Of a DNA stretch of 64,000 nt, positions 8,722 through 16,554 are shown in pieces. The notes under the pieces are model-generated. The model made no database searches, was not told where the DNA came from, and saw only the letters and a list, made by a program, of their open reading frames with translations. Within the stretch, counting starts at the first letter, position 1. Each line of letters opens with the position of its first letter. Made by a program: the position numbers and the translations under genes. This DNA is from UBA6136 sp044237765 (GTDB taxonomy: Bacteria; Pseudomonadota; Gammaproteobacteria; Methylococcales; Methylococcaceae): NCBI GenBank assembly GCA_044237765.1, contig JBIIEQ010000006.1, positions 1 to 64,000 of the forward strand. Direction: 5' to 3'.

Positions 8722-10083
8722 TTACCAGAAGAATGGCCTCATCGATACCTCTTTGGTGAGCTGAAACCTGCAGCTGGTCTTTGTGTCATCGCATAGCCCA
8801 TCAGAACCCCATCCTTTAAAGGTTTTCCCTGGTTCAGGTACCGCAGTGATCTCGTAAATAGTATCTTTCAATCCACTCCCTGTGCATCTGGTGAAACTTA
8901 CATCGTTATAACTATATGCCTGGCACTGCGTCCCAGCTGGCACAGTGACAGAACCAGGGCCGGATATTTCTAAACGAACCGTGTAAGTTACGCTCGGGTC
9001 ACCTTTAATATAGTCAGAGCATGGTGGAGCGGATTTGATTTCCAGAAGACTTGGGGCGGCGGCGCCTGCGTCGAATGGGCTACCATCGGTAGACCCTTGA
9101 ATTAGGAGAACGGCGAGATTCTTGTCATACCACATACCCTCGAAGTATATCCATGAGTTATCGCTCCCGGTATTGCTGCGCCAAGAGCTATCCCGAAGCG
9201 TTTCTACTTGACCTGCCTTAACGCCTCCTTTTAGATCGTTGGCGCCAATATTTGCTAAACCAATACTCCATGAAGACCATTTGTCTGAGGCGCATCTATT
9301 TAATCCCATAGCGGAGCAGGTTGTAATATTTGAGTCTCCCGTTTGGTATGCGCCATTGAATATTGGGTCAGACTCAATAGTAACATCGCTAAACTTTAGT
9401 GATTTTGCATTACTGCTCATGTAGTAATATAAGTAAGGCAAGGAGGCACTTGGGGCCGCGTAGTAATCTAAATAGCACGATTGCCTAGATGGGAGAGCCA
9501 GTTTCTTGGTCTTAAGATCATAATCCTTCAAGGTCCCAGTGTATGACAAACTCTGAGCGTAAACATCACCCTCGTACAGTCGAAGTTGGTTTGTGGCGTT
9601 GGTGATAATTACCTTATTCGTCGGAGTATCACCATCTGTATTCAAAGTTGCCCATGGTATGGGCTTCGGCATATCCTTCCCTTGCACCCCCACCCCAAAC
9701 CCCACGATGCCTGTATCTGCGGCCGCCTGACCATTCAGCACGCCCTTTGACGCGCCAACCTCTGTCACCGTGAAGTGATTCACGCCGTAGACCTTCTGTT
9801 TTCCATTCTCTAGCCGGACCGTCAACCAACAGTCATCATCCTTTTTGGTGAACGTACAGATCGGTGCAGCAATCTTGAGTTTCGGATTATTAGGCGTAAC
9901 CCTTACTTTCAGGGGCTTTGTCAGCGGCGCACCGATGTAGTCGATATGCAGAGGTGCCCCCCTTGCGCCATTAATGAAGATCGTATCGCCTTCATCATGA
10001 AACCAGAAGTCACTGTTTTGAATGACAGCATTTGAGCTAGTCGCCCACAAGAACAGGGCGATCGTGGACATGTAGCGAAACAT
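8722..10083 (-). CDS. Secreted SDFWFHDEG-family protein, copy 2 (tandem)
   Basis: The 453-residue product repeats the layout of copy 1: signal peptide (~19 residues ending SSNA), conserved N-terminal domain with SDFWFHDEG and CTFTKKDDDC, and an InlB-B-like C-terminal domain ending PFFW. The first ~145 and last ~100 residues are close to copy 1, with scattered substitutions. The stretch between IITNAT and DPIFNGAY (~165-245) is almost unrelated and differs in length. Conserved islands in the centre (DPIFNGAY, NITTCSA, CASDKWSSW, IQGSTDGS) keep the fold in register. It is spaced ~445 bp from copy 1 by repeated DNA, so each copy probably has its own promoter. Confidence 0.85.
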   Translation of the reverse strand: MFRYMSTIALFLWATSSNAVIQNSDFWFHDEGDTIFINGARGAPLHIDYIGAPLTKPLKVRVTPNNPKLKIAAPICTFTKKDDDCWLTVRLENGKQKVYGVNHFTVTEVGASKGVLNGQAAADTGIVGFGVGVQGKDMPKPIPWATLNTDGDTPTNKVIITNATNQLRLYEGDVYAQSLSYTGTLKDYDLKTKKLALPSRQSCYLDYYAAPSASLPYLYYYMSSNAKSLKFSDVTIESDPIFNGAYQTGDSNITTCSAMGLNRCASDKWSSWSIGLANIGANDLKGGVKAGQVETLRDSSWRSNTGSDNSWIYFEGMWYDKNLAVLLIQGSTDGSPFDAGAAAPSLLEIKSAPPCSDYIKGDPSVTYTVRLEISGPGSVTVPAGTQCQAYSYNDVSFTRCTGSGLKDTIYEITAVPEPGKTFKGWGSDGLCDDTKTSCRFQLTKEVSMRPFFW

Positions 10084-10443
10084 CGGGGGTACTCCAGTGA
10101 TCCTGTGGGGAAACGTAATGGTTTTGACCGAGGCTAACAGAAAAGATTTTTAGATACTACCTCCAGCAGCTAAGAGGTCAGCCATCCTTGGGTCTTCCTC
10201 AAGAAAAAGCGCTGAATAACCATGCTGCACCCATACTCGTCTACCGCTTGGGAGAATTCCATCATGGAGTCTCTGGTGTGAGTGATTTGGGAAATCTCAT
10301 ACAGGATCTTTCCGGACAAGGGCAAACTGCTTGGGTACTGCAGAAGTTCACCTATAAAAAAAAGGGGGCCGGGGCCAGCTGTCCTGATCGTCTAATGCAA
10401 CGTAAGCGACCAGCTGTCTCACTTTTCGTTCATACCAGCCCAA
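10084..10443 (-). other. Non-coding spacer of repeat unit 2 (upstream of copy 2)
   Basis: Near-identical to 8278-8638, with small indels: eight A instead of seven in the A/G tract near 10356-10368, and AGCT in place of AGCGCT just beyond it. It should hold the promoter of copy 2. I see no convincing gene in it. Confidence 0.5.
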
Positions 10444-10610
10444 CGTTACCCCACTCAGGGTCATCATTATGTCCTGGCCACACTCTGTAAGGGTTGGGAT
10501 TGGCGTTGGAACGGGTGAGCCTTCAATTACCAGAAGAATGGCCTCATCGATACTTCTTTGGTGAGCTGAAACCTCTAGGTGGTGTTTGTGTCATCGCATA
10601 GCCCATCGGG
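10444..10610 (-). pseudogene. Truncated third repeat unit: C-terminal scrap of the SDFWFHDEG family
   Basis: The DNA matches the 3' end of copies 1 and 2. The reading frame ends at TAA (10527-10529) and decodes the family tail MRPFFW. Going upstream it soon meets an in-frame TAG where the intact copies have the Cys codon of the CDDTKTxC segment. Similarity ends near 10610. It is the broken edge of the tandem array. From there to 10783 I see no gene; an A-run followed by AGAGGGGG at about 10697-10708 resembles the A/G tract of the repeat spacers. Confidence 0.75.
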
Positions 10611-10783
10611 GCACTATCCCCTTCAATCCGGAACCCTCAAGTCTGTCCCACCGGATCTATCTCACCACGCCATCCCGCCTTTAGTAGCGCTTGTAAAAAA
10701 AGAGGGGGCGTCATGCGATACTGAAAAAGTTTAGGTGTGACACCGGCTTAAAGGCTTGCATTGAGAAGTCAGTCACAGGCTGT

Positions 10784-11557
10784 TCAAGGGATGAAATACA
10801 TCAGGTTTGGCAATAAAAAGCCCTTATTGAGTGACCCAAAAGACATGTCACTGACCTGATCACCTATGCTCTCGATGATGGTGTAGCCCTCACCCTCCAA
10901 TTGACGGCGCACCTTGGCCTTGAAGCTGGCGGCGGTGGATTCCCTATCCTCTGGGGATTTAAGAATCAGTTGGTAACCATCCAGCATGCCTCGTTGAGCC
11001 AGGCATTGTGTTGTTTCAAATTGCAAGGCCGTTGATCGGCCGCTCAATAAAACCATACTCACCCCACGTTGACGTAACCAGTGAAACAACTCCAATACCG
11101 GGGTAATGGGAGTCTGACCGCAACGCGAGGTGAAGGCATTCCAATGGTCCTGATTGAAGGAGAAGGGAGGTATCTCGTTGGCGTAATAGTCGAAATTGCT
11201 CAGCAGCGTTTCATCGATGTCGAACAGCACAATGCCCTTGCATTGTCTTTTGGAACGTGGGCAATATCTGGAAAGCCACTGCCGAGCCCATTGTTGAGCG
11301 GCGAATGCAATATCGGCCTGATCCTTCAGTGCGCGTCCGGACTGGTAATAAGCATAAACCTCATTGGCCAGACCGGGGCCTGCAAAATAATGCCCTTGCG
11401 CCACCATAGGCGGCAGGTTTTGTGTGGTTCCAGCAAGTGGCCGCCGTTTAGCGATGGGACCTGGGTTGATTGGTACCACCTCAGCAAACGTGCATTGAGA
11501 TACTACGAGGCAGGCTAATAGAAATATTCTAAAAACAACAAGACGGGTGACTTTCAT
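10784..11557 (-). CDS. Secreted HAD-superfamily acid phosphatase (subfamily IIIB)
   Basis: I choose ATG 11557 because GGAG sits six bases upstream and the product then begins with a good signal peptide (MKVTRLVVFRIFLLACLVV, cut near TFA). Upstream in-frame ATGs at 11569 and 11692 lack both. The 257-residue protein has HAD motif I DIDETLLSN (nucleophile and acid Asp), motif II LLSGRS, a Lys in LILKS and motif IV GDQVSDM. This is the layout of class B / plant-type acid phosphatases and the outer-membrane lipoprotein e(P4) group, which free phosphate from nucleotides or other monoesters outside the cytoplasm. There is no lipobox, so it is probably periplasmic. Substrate is unknown. It lies ~95 bp downstream of the large RCC1-like gene, on the same strand. 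Confidence 0.85.
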   Translation of the reverse strand: MKVTRLVVFRIFLLACLVVSQCTFAEVVPINPGPIAKRRPLAGTTQNLPPMVAQGHYFAGPGLANEVYAYYQSGRALKDQADIAFAAQQWARQWLSRYCPRSKRQCKGIVLFDIDETLLSNFDYYANEIPPFSFNQDHWNAFTSRCGQTPITPVLELFHWLRQRGVSMVLLSGRSTALQFETTQCLAQRGMLDGYQLILKSPEDRESTAASFKAKVRRQLEGEGYTIIESIGDQVSDMSFGSLNKGFLLPNLMYFIP

Positions 11558-11651
11558 GGATTTCTCCATATAAGGGGCTTGTAAAAAACTCAAAGACAAT
11601 CGCAATAGCCTGCCTCGCAGGCACATCCCTGTATCATTGCGTATCGACAGG

Positions 11652-14600
11652 CTATTGACCACTGTCTGGAAGGCGAACTTCTCGAACATCAATTGGCGGA
11701 TACTCCGGCCGCGGTATCAGCTCACGGATAGTTTTGTCCATATCTGCACCACAAATAGTAGGTATTGACACTCCATCGACCAGCTTTGCACCAATACGCA
11801 TGCTAAAAAAACCTGGCTGTCCTGTGTTGCTGGTTAGGCGATTCTTACATTTACGGTCATTTACATTGACGACTGGCATGTGGTACATGGGGCCTTCAGT
11901 CCAGGGTTTAAAATCACTCAGATAATGATTCTTATATTTTTGGTATGCGTAAAGCGGGCCATCCCATTCAACATATTTCTCCATAATCCACTTGCCAACG
12001 GTTTTTTCATATAATCTATATCGTTTGGTTTCCAGGGGAGATATGCCGATCCCTATGCATCTTCCATCTGCATTATAACCAGAGCAGTTTATCGGGCCCA
12101 CATTTCTTTCTCCACTATATCTAACGATCATCGCAGCCATCTCTTCAGTACTACAGACCTTACCAGACAGCTTTAATACTTCTCTTTTATCCTGCTCCAA
12201 AGATGGGTGGTACCAACCACCTTTGTTAATCGCGCTGGCAACAAAACAGTGGAACTTGACCTGATAAGAGCCTCGATCTATGTCAGCCCCACCCCCTTCA
12301 GTTTTCGACCGCGCATCAAAAGTGTAAGAGTAATTGCCACTCATCCAGAAAGATGTCCCTTCAAAACCTGAAAAAAGATTAGGTCGAGGTCCGGGGACTA
12401 TTTCATATTGACCAGTACCGATTTCTCTGACCTTACATTTACCACTGGCATCACGCTGACATGCCTCCTGGGTCATATCCTCGAGTTGTGACATTCTTTC
12501 CAGCACATCCTCGTCCTGATTATTTTTAGACTTGCCTCTAATTAATTCTCTAGTTCTAAATGCATCCTGCCAAGCTAACCCATTAGAGTGCCAGACACCT
12601 TCTTCAAAACTCCCCTCATTAAAATAATAAAGAGCTGCGTCAGTAAAGTGAGGGAATGGTGGTGGTGACTTTTTTAAGACAAATGGTGAAGCATAACCTA
12701 CTTTGTCAAATTCATTCCGCCACCCATATACAGCGCCATTTTGAGCAGGAACATGTCTCATCCATAGCCAATTTCTCTCCCCTCCCTCTTCAAGGCCCAC
12801 CTGCTTGGCAGTAAGGGATAGCACAACCTGTTCATCGCTGTAGGCACCGCTCAGTTCTTCGACTTGATTCACCATGTCTATATATGCCTGCTTGATGCGC
12901 TGACGGTTTTCGGCACAGACCTGCGCGACTTCTGGCCAACGCGGGCTATAGCCAGTCTCACCCGGTTTAAGCTGTGCCTGCTGGTCAGCATAAAGACAAA
13001 ATCCTAGCCCATTACTAACCGGATTAAAGTCAATGGCAGGGGCCCCATCAAGCCGCGCGACCGTTAAGGCGTCATAGGCTTCATGCATCCCCAAGTCCAA
13101 CTCCATGTTGAGAATTTCACCCTGCATCAATAATGCGCCACGCAATACCCGATAGGCATATTTATAGATAGCCCGATCATCGAAAAGATAGCCAGCACCG
13201 TCTTTCAGCATGGATTGCTTCCATTCTCCATAACCTTTTTCAAAGCAGGCGAGTAGCGGAGAGGACTGCCCACTCTCGCTTAACAAGGAATTAACTAGAT
13301 TGCTCCGTGCCGTCTTGAGTTGACCTAGATATTTTGATTTGAAAGCCAACAGTTCCTGCGTCGGAAATGGCACTCTGGATTTAGTCTCAATCGCCTGCGT
13401 CAGGCTAGCCTCCTGTTTTTTCAATAATTTCAAATAGGCTGCTCTTGCACCGGACTTCTCCCCACCCGCTTCACCATCCAAAAGATTATATGCATTGGTG
13501 TAGTCCCTGAGCTGAGCATCACACCATGCCGTCACCACCTTGAGTTGCGTATTGTTAATTTGACGATTGGCTTCGTCTACACCTTTTTCAATATTCTTAA
13601 TGTCAACCTGAATATCTTTAAGTAACTCATAGGTCCTATCGGGTTTTTCTGGCAAGAACCAACCGAGGAACATGTTTACAAACAACGTAGCCACTTGTAT
13701 CTGGGCACCTTTTGTCTCCCAAGTAGGCTTGTTGTCTAGGATCTTTCCCGTGTTTACTATCCCACTTTCCAAAAAGGCAGATACCCCTTGAAATATTGCG
13801 AGGAAGGCTAATTGCGGCCGTACCAGACCGTCTTCCTGATAGGCTTGACGGCTGGCCACTATATCCTGGGGATAAAACACATCATTGCTTGCAAAGCTGC
13901 CTCGACATTTCAGCCGATTATCGCCACGCAGAATCCCGCAAGTTTGCGCTCCACCCGCTGCAATCGAAAGAAAATTGGCCATGCCGACATGGGTTTGACC
14001 ATATTGATTTCGCCCCCAACATACGGTCGTCCGATCTGGCTTTAGCCCACAGGTATGCCAGTCACCGGCAATGATGTCGATGAAACGATCCGAAGGGGGT
14101 GCTGCCTCACCAAATAAACCATTTCCCCAACAAAAAGCCCGGCCATCTGAGGCCCGTAGTACACACGCATGGAGTTGACCCGTCGCTACCCTAGCGATGG
14201 GCTCTGAGATTTTTTGTGCATAGCTGGTGAATCCTTCCTCACCCCAACACAGTAACTGCTTGCGTGTATTAATGGCACAGGTATGGTCACCCCGGGCATC
14301 GAGTTGGGTATATCGATCTGTGGGGATATTGAGCTCACCGTTACTGTTATCGCCCCAGCATTCCATGCGCTTGTCCAGGCGAATCGCACAGGTATGATCG
14401 TCACCGGAAGCCACCGCGAGATAGCGGCCCTTGCCGAGTCCCACCCCTGGCAGTGCCTCAGGAAGTCCCCAACACCTTAAGCGTCTATCCCTCCTCAAGG
14501 CACAGCCGTGGTGCTCTCCCATGCTAACCTGTTGGTAAGTTCCGATCGGTGGGCTCGCCTGGCCATAATTATTCAAGCCCCAGCACAACAGTTGATGGCT

Positions 14601-14888
14601 ACCCTTAAGAATGGCACAAGTGGCCGATCCTCCGGCATCCACCGTGCTAAAGCGCTGTTCAGTAAGGATGGGGACATCAGGCAACTCGTCCTCACCCATC
14701 ATGCTAGCCGCACGATTGGATGTTGGTACCGCCTGTGGCGATGGATTGGGTGCAGTAACCGCATTGGCATTCTGCTCTTCTCCAAATCCCAGTCCGGCTG
14801 CAATCGGATGAGCGGCAGCTTGGCCATCGGGAACACCCAGCCCAACCAGCACGGTAAGAGCCGCTGTAAACAACGCTCGGCTAATCAT
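11652..14888 (-). CDS. Very large secreted protein: seven-bladed RCC1-like propeller plus unrecognised C-terminal region
   Basis: The 1078-residue product starts with a signal peptide (residues 1-25). Residues ~80-345 hold seven repeats of the type G-x-x-H/T-x-C-A-x(8-12)-C-W-G: TCAI/LLCWG, GCAL/LRCWG, TCAI/MECWG, TCAI/LLCWG, ACVL/AFCWG, TCGL/TVCWG, TCGI/LKCRG. This is an RCC1/BLIP-II-type propeller with one Cys pair per blade, suiting an oxidising compartment. After it comes a hydrophobic stretch (FVNMFLGWFLP), then a long charged helical region (ELLKDIQVDIKNIEKG and onward), then a mixed region with many Cys and Tyr to the C-terminus. The last ~700 residues match no family I know. A propeller followed by a hydrophobic and helical segment recalls secreted toxins, but that is only an analogy. 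Confidence 0.75.
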   Translation of the reverse strand: MISRALFTAALTVLVGLGVPDGQAAAHPIAAGLGFGEEQNANAVTAPNPSPQAVPTSNRAASMMGEDELPDVPILTEQRFSTVDAGGSATCAILKGSHQLLCWGLNNYGQASPPIGTYQQVSMGEHHGCALRRDRRLRCWGLPEALPGVGLGKGRYLAVASGDDHTCAIRLDKRMECWGDNSNGELNIPTDRYTQLDARGDHTCAINTRKQLLCWGEEGFTSYAQKISEPIARVATGQLHACVLRASDGRAFCWGNGLFGEAAPPSDRFIDIIAGDWHTCGLKPDRTTVCWGRNQYGQTHVGMANFLSIAAGGAQTCGILRGDNRLKCRGSFASNDVFYPQDIVASRQAYQEDGLVRPQLAFLAIFQGVSAFLESGIVNTGKILDNKPTWETKGAQIQVATLFVNMFLGWFLPEKPDRTYELLKDIQVDIKNIEKGVDEANRQINNTQLKVVTAWCDAQLRDYTNAYNLLDGEAGGEKSGARAAYLKLLKKQEASLTQAIETKSRVPFPTQELLAFKSKYLGQLKTARSNLVNSLLSESGQSSPLLACFEKGYGEWKQSMLKDGAGYLFDDRAIYKYAYRVLRGALLMQGEILNMELDLGMHEAYDALTVARLDGAPAIDFNPVSNGLGFCLYADQQAQLKPGETGYSPRWPEVAQVCAENRQRIKQAYIDMVNQVEELSGAYSDEQVVLSLTAKQVGLEEGGERNWLWMRHVPAQNGAVYGWRNEFDKVGYASPFVLKKSPPPFPHFTDAALYYFNEGSFEEGVWHSNGLAWQDAFRTRELIRGKSKNNQDEDVLERMSQLEDMTQEACQRDASGKCKVREIGTGQYEIVPGPRPNLFSGFEGTSFWMSGNYSYTFDARSKTEGGGADIDRGSYQVKFHCFVASAINKGGWYHPSLEQDKREVLKLSGKVCSTEEMAAMIVRYSGERNVGPINCSGYNADGRCIGIGISPLETKRYRLYEKTVGKWIMEKYVEWDGPLYAYQKYKNHYLSDFKPWTEGPMYHMPVVNVNDRKCKNRLTSNTGQPGFFSMRIGAKLVDGVSIPTICGADMDKTIRELIPRPEYPPIDVREVRLPDSGQ

Positions 14889-15110
14889 ATATTTGCCATC
14901 ATTCTAGTCAACCATGCTTTCGGGAAGTACATGCTTGTTTATCAATAGGACAACAACCGCCTTGCTATGGACTTGAACAGGTTAGGCGAGATTAAAGTTC
15001 TTCATGCAGAATCGCCGAATAAACCCTTCATTGTAGGCCTAGCATCGCGGGGCTGGAGTTTTTCACCGCATTAATATACATAAGCCTCTCACCATCAACA
15101 TGCATAATTG

Positions 15111-15626
15111 TCATTGTATTTTTTGCGCGTCATTTACGAACTTCCTGAGATTTTTTGCGTTAGCCTTATCTGTCGAAGTCAGCTTTGCGCACTGAATGAC
15201 AGACAAGTCAGCCTTGCTGGGAATATATGAAAGCTTTCCTTCACTAATATACTGAGTAAGTATTATTGAAGAACCTGTCATGGTGACGGGATCAATTGTA
15301 GTATACCTTTCAGTGTAGCCATAGATAGTTGGGTAACCTAACTCTTCATATTTTGATGAGCCCGTAGACGATATCTCTATTACACCATTCTCGGAGATCA
15401 TTGACCCAAAAGACGGAAAGCAATCTCGATATCCGTCGCCCTCCATCAGACAGGTCATGCCTGCCAATGAGGCTTCATTGCCCCTGATGGAATTGATGCG
15501 ATATTCAAGATAGAACCTCCCAACGTTGGCAGTCGCATTCATGCATATACGACCAGCATCAGAATGGGCATGCAATGGAATCAAGGTCAGAAATAGCCAA
15601 GACATAATAAGCTGTTTTTTACTCAC
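15111..15626 (-). CDS. Secreted protein of unknown function, Cys-containing
   Basis: The 171-residue product begins with a signal peptide (MSKKQLIMSWLFLTLIPLHAHS, ~22 residues). The mature part has four Cys residues: one near the start (ICMNA), two around GMTCLMEGDGYRDC, and one late (VIQCAKL). It is strand-rich and then ends in a short charged helix (TDKANAKNLRKFVNDAQK). I recognise no family. Base composition is AT-rich like the neighbouring secreted-protein genes. It is transcribed in the same direction as the large propeller gene but is separated from it by ~220 bp in which I see no gene. Confidence 0.65.
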   Translation of the reverse strand: MSKKQLIMSWLFLTLIPLHAHSDAGRICMNATANVGRFYLEYRINSIRGNEASLAGMTCLMEGDGYRDCFPSFGSMISENGVIEISSTGSSKYEELGYPTIYGYTERYTTIDPVTMTGSSIILTQYISEGKLSYIPSKADLSVIQCAKLTSTDKANAKNLRKFVNDAQKIQ

Positions 15627-15727
15627 GATAATCCTCCATATTGATAGATACCTTCAGTACGGGCTTAATTGACTACGTAATAACCTATAACGCAGTCTCC
15701 ATTCCACCCATTAAGTCACCAGCAAAA

Positions 15728-16372
15728 ATCCCCCCGCCAAAGCCGGGGGCTTTCATTTGCGAGCCGCTCGCAGCGGGAACGCGGAGTCGCTGACGCGACC
15801 CCCCTGCTCTTGAGCCACCTAATGGTAGCAGAGCAGTTCCACAGTGTTGGCTGATCCAAGCGGGCCCTTCTTTCTGATCATGAAAACGGCGATTTATCGC
15901 CTCATCTCGTCCGACCGTCGAGATCAAGTACCCACGGGCGCAGAAGCGCTGCGCCCACAAAGTTACGCTTTCTCTTTCCGTAGACTCGGACTAGGTAAAT
16001 CGTGCTCTTTCCTTTGATGAACCCAACCACATACGACAGCGCAAACTTCGGCGGTATTGCAATCAGCATAGGCACATGATCAGGCATGAAGTGCCCTTCC
16101 AAGATACGAATCTCTCACTATTTGCTCAGCTAACCTTTCGAAATACCTCACCCAGATGGTGCCATAACGGCCCCTACAGGGCCTTGCAACGACATTTTGG
16201 GATAAAGGCAACGTGATTTTTGAATTGCCCTCGAGAGTGACTGAGGCTTTTTGCCCCGTCCATCGGGATTCTCCTAGGCTATGTGCTTGGCGGCTCATAA
16301 TGTAGATTTTTCCGGATGGACTCCCCGAAATGTCAACCTTTTGCTGTCTCCCCGGCAGAGCCGGGGATCTCC
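15728..16372 (-). mobile_element. Degenerate IS200/IS605-family element (TnpA only)
   Basis: Pieces of the TnpA transposase are spread over at least two frames on the minus strand: a damaged N-terminal part (to ~16080), then MPDHVPMLIAIPPKF, VVGFIKGKSTIYLVRVYGKRKRNFVG, and ARGYLISTVGRDEA in the next frame. The HUH catalytic motif, normally DHVHM, reads DHVPM, so the second catalytic His is lost. GC-rich hairpins lie at both sides (CCCCCGCC/GGGGGC near 15738-15755 and CTCCCCGG/CCGGGGA near 16350-16368), as expected for IS200 ends. No TnpB is present. The element is inactive. The stub of an SDFWFHDEG gene ends right at its right edge. Confidence 0.75.
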
Positions 16373-16376
16373 CATT

Positions 16377-16508
16377 TTAAGTTAATTCAAGACGGGTCCC
16401 GCCATCATCATGAAACCAGAAGTCAGAGTTCTGGATGAATGCCCCTACCATGGATGCATGAAACGTAAGAGCGGCTAAAATCGGCGTGCTTTTTGTGTTC
16501 ATGGTCAT
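16377..16508 (-). pseudogene. N-terminal stub of a fourth SDFWFHDEG-family gene
   Basis: Forty-three codons run from ATG 16508 to TAA 16377. They encode a signal-peptide-like start (MTMNTKSTPILAALTFHAS) followed by IQNSDFWFHDDGG, the family N-terminus. The sequence then departs abruptly (TRLELT, stop), next to the hairpin of the IS200-like remnant. The rest of the gene is absent. This shows that the locus once held at least one more full copy, cut off by insertion or deletion. It lies 46 bp downstream of copy 3 on the same strand. Confidence 0.8.
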
Positions 16509-16554
16509 CCCGATAGTCTTTGTTTAGATTTTGAGAAAGCGGATTGCCAAGCCG

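Larger units (their letters stand above)
6844..10610 (-). repeat. Tandem repeat: two full ~1.8 kb units and one truncated unit
   Basis: The block starting ACGTTACCCC at 6844 recurs at 8638-8639 (offset 1794) and again at 10443-10444 (offset 1805). Each full unit holds, on the minus strand, one SDFWFHDEG-family gene plus ~360 bp upstream and ~85 bp downstream DNA. The third unit stops after only ~165 bp. Upstream, 5'-coding, 3'-coding and downstream parts are nearly identical between units, while the centre of the genes has diverged strongly. This is a gene duplication by unequal recombination, with the centre diversified later or exchanged. Confidence 0.9.

Noticed and set aside
8458..8796. 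Possible small gene in the repeat spacer (plus strand)
   Set aside because: It overlaps the 3' end of copy 2 in antisense, and the matching frame in the next unit is cut short by indels, so it is not conserved as a protein.
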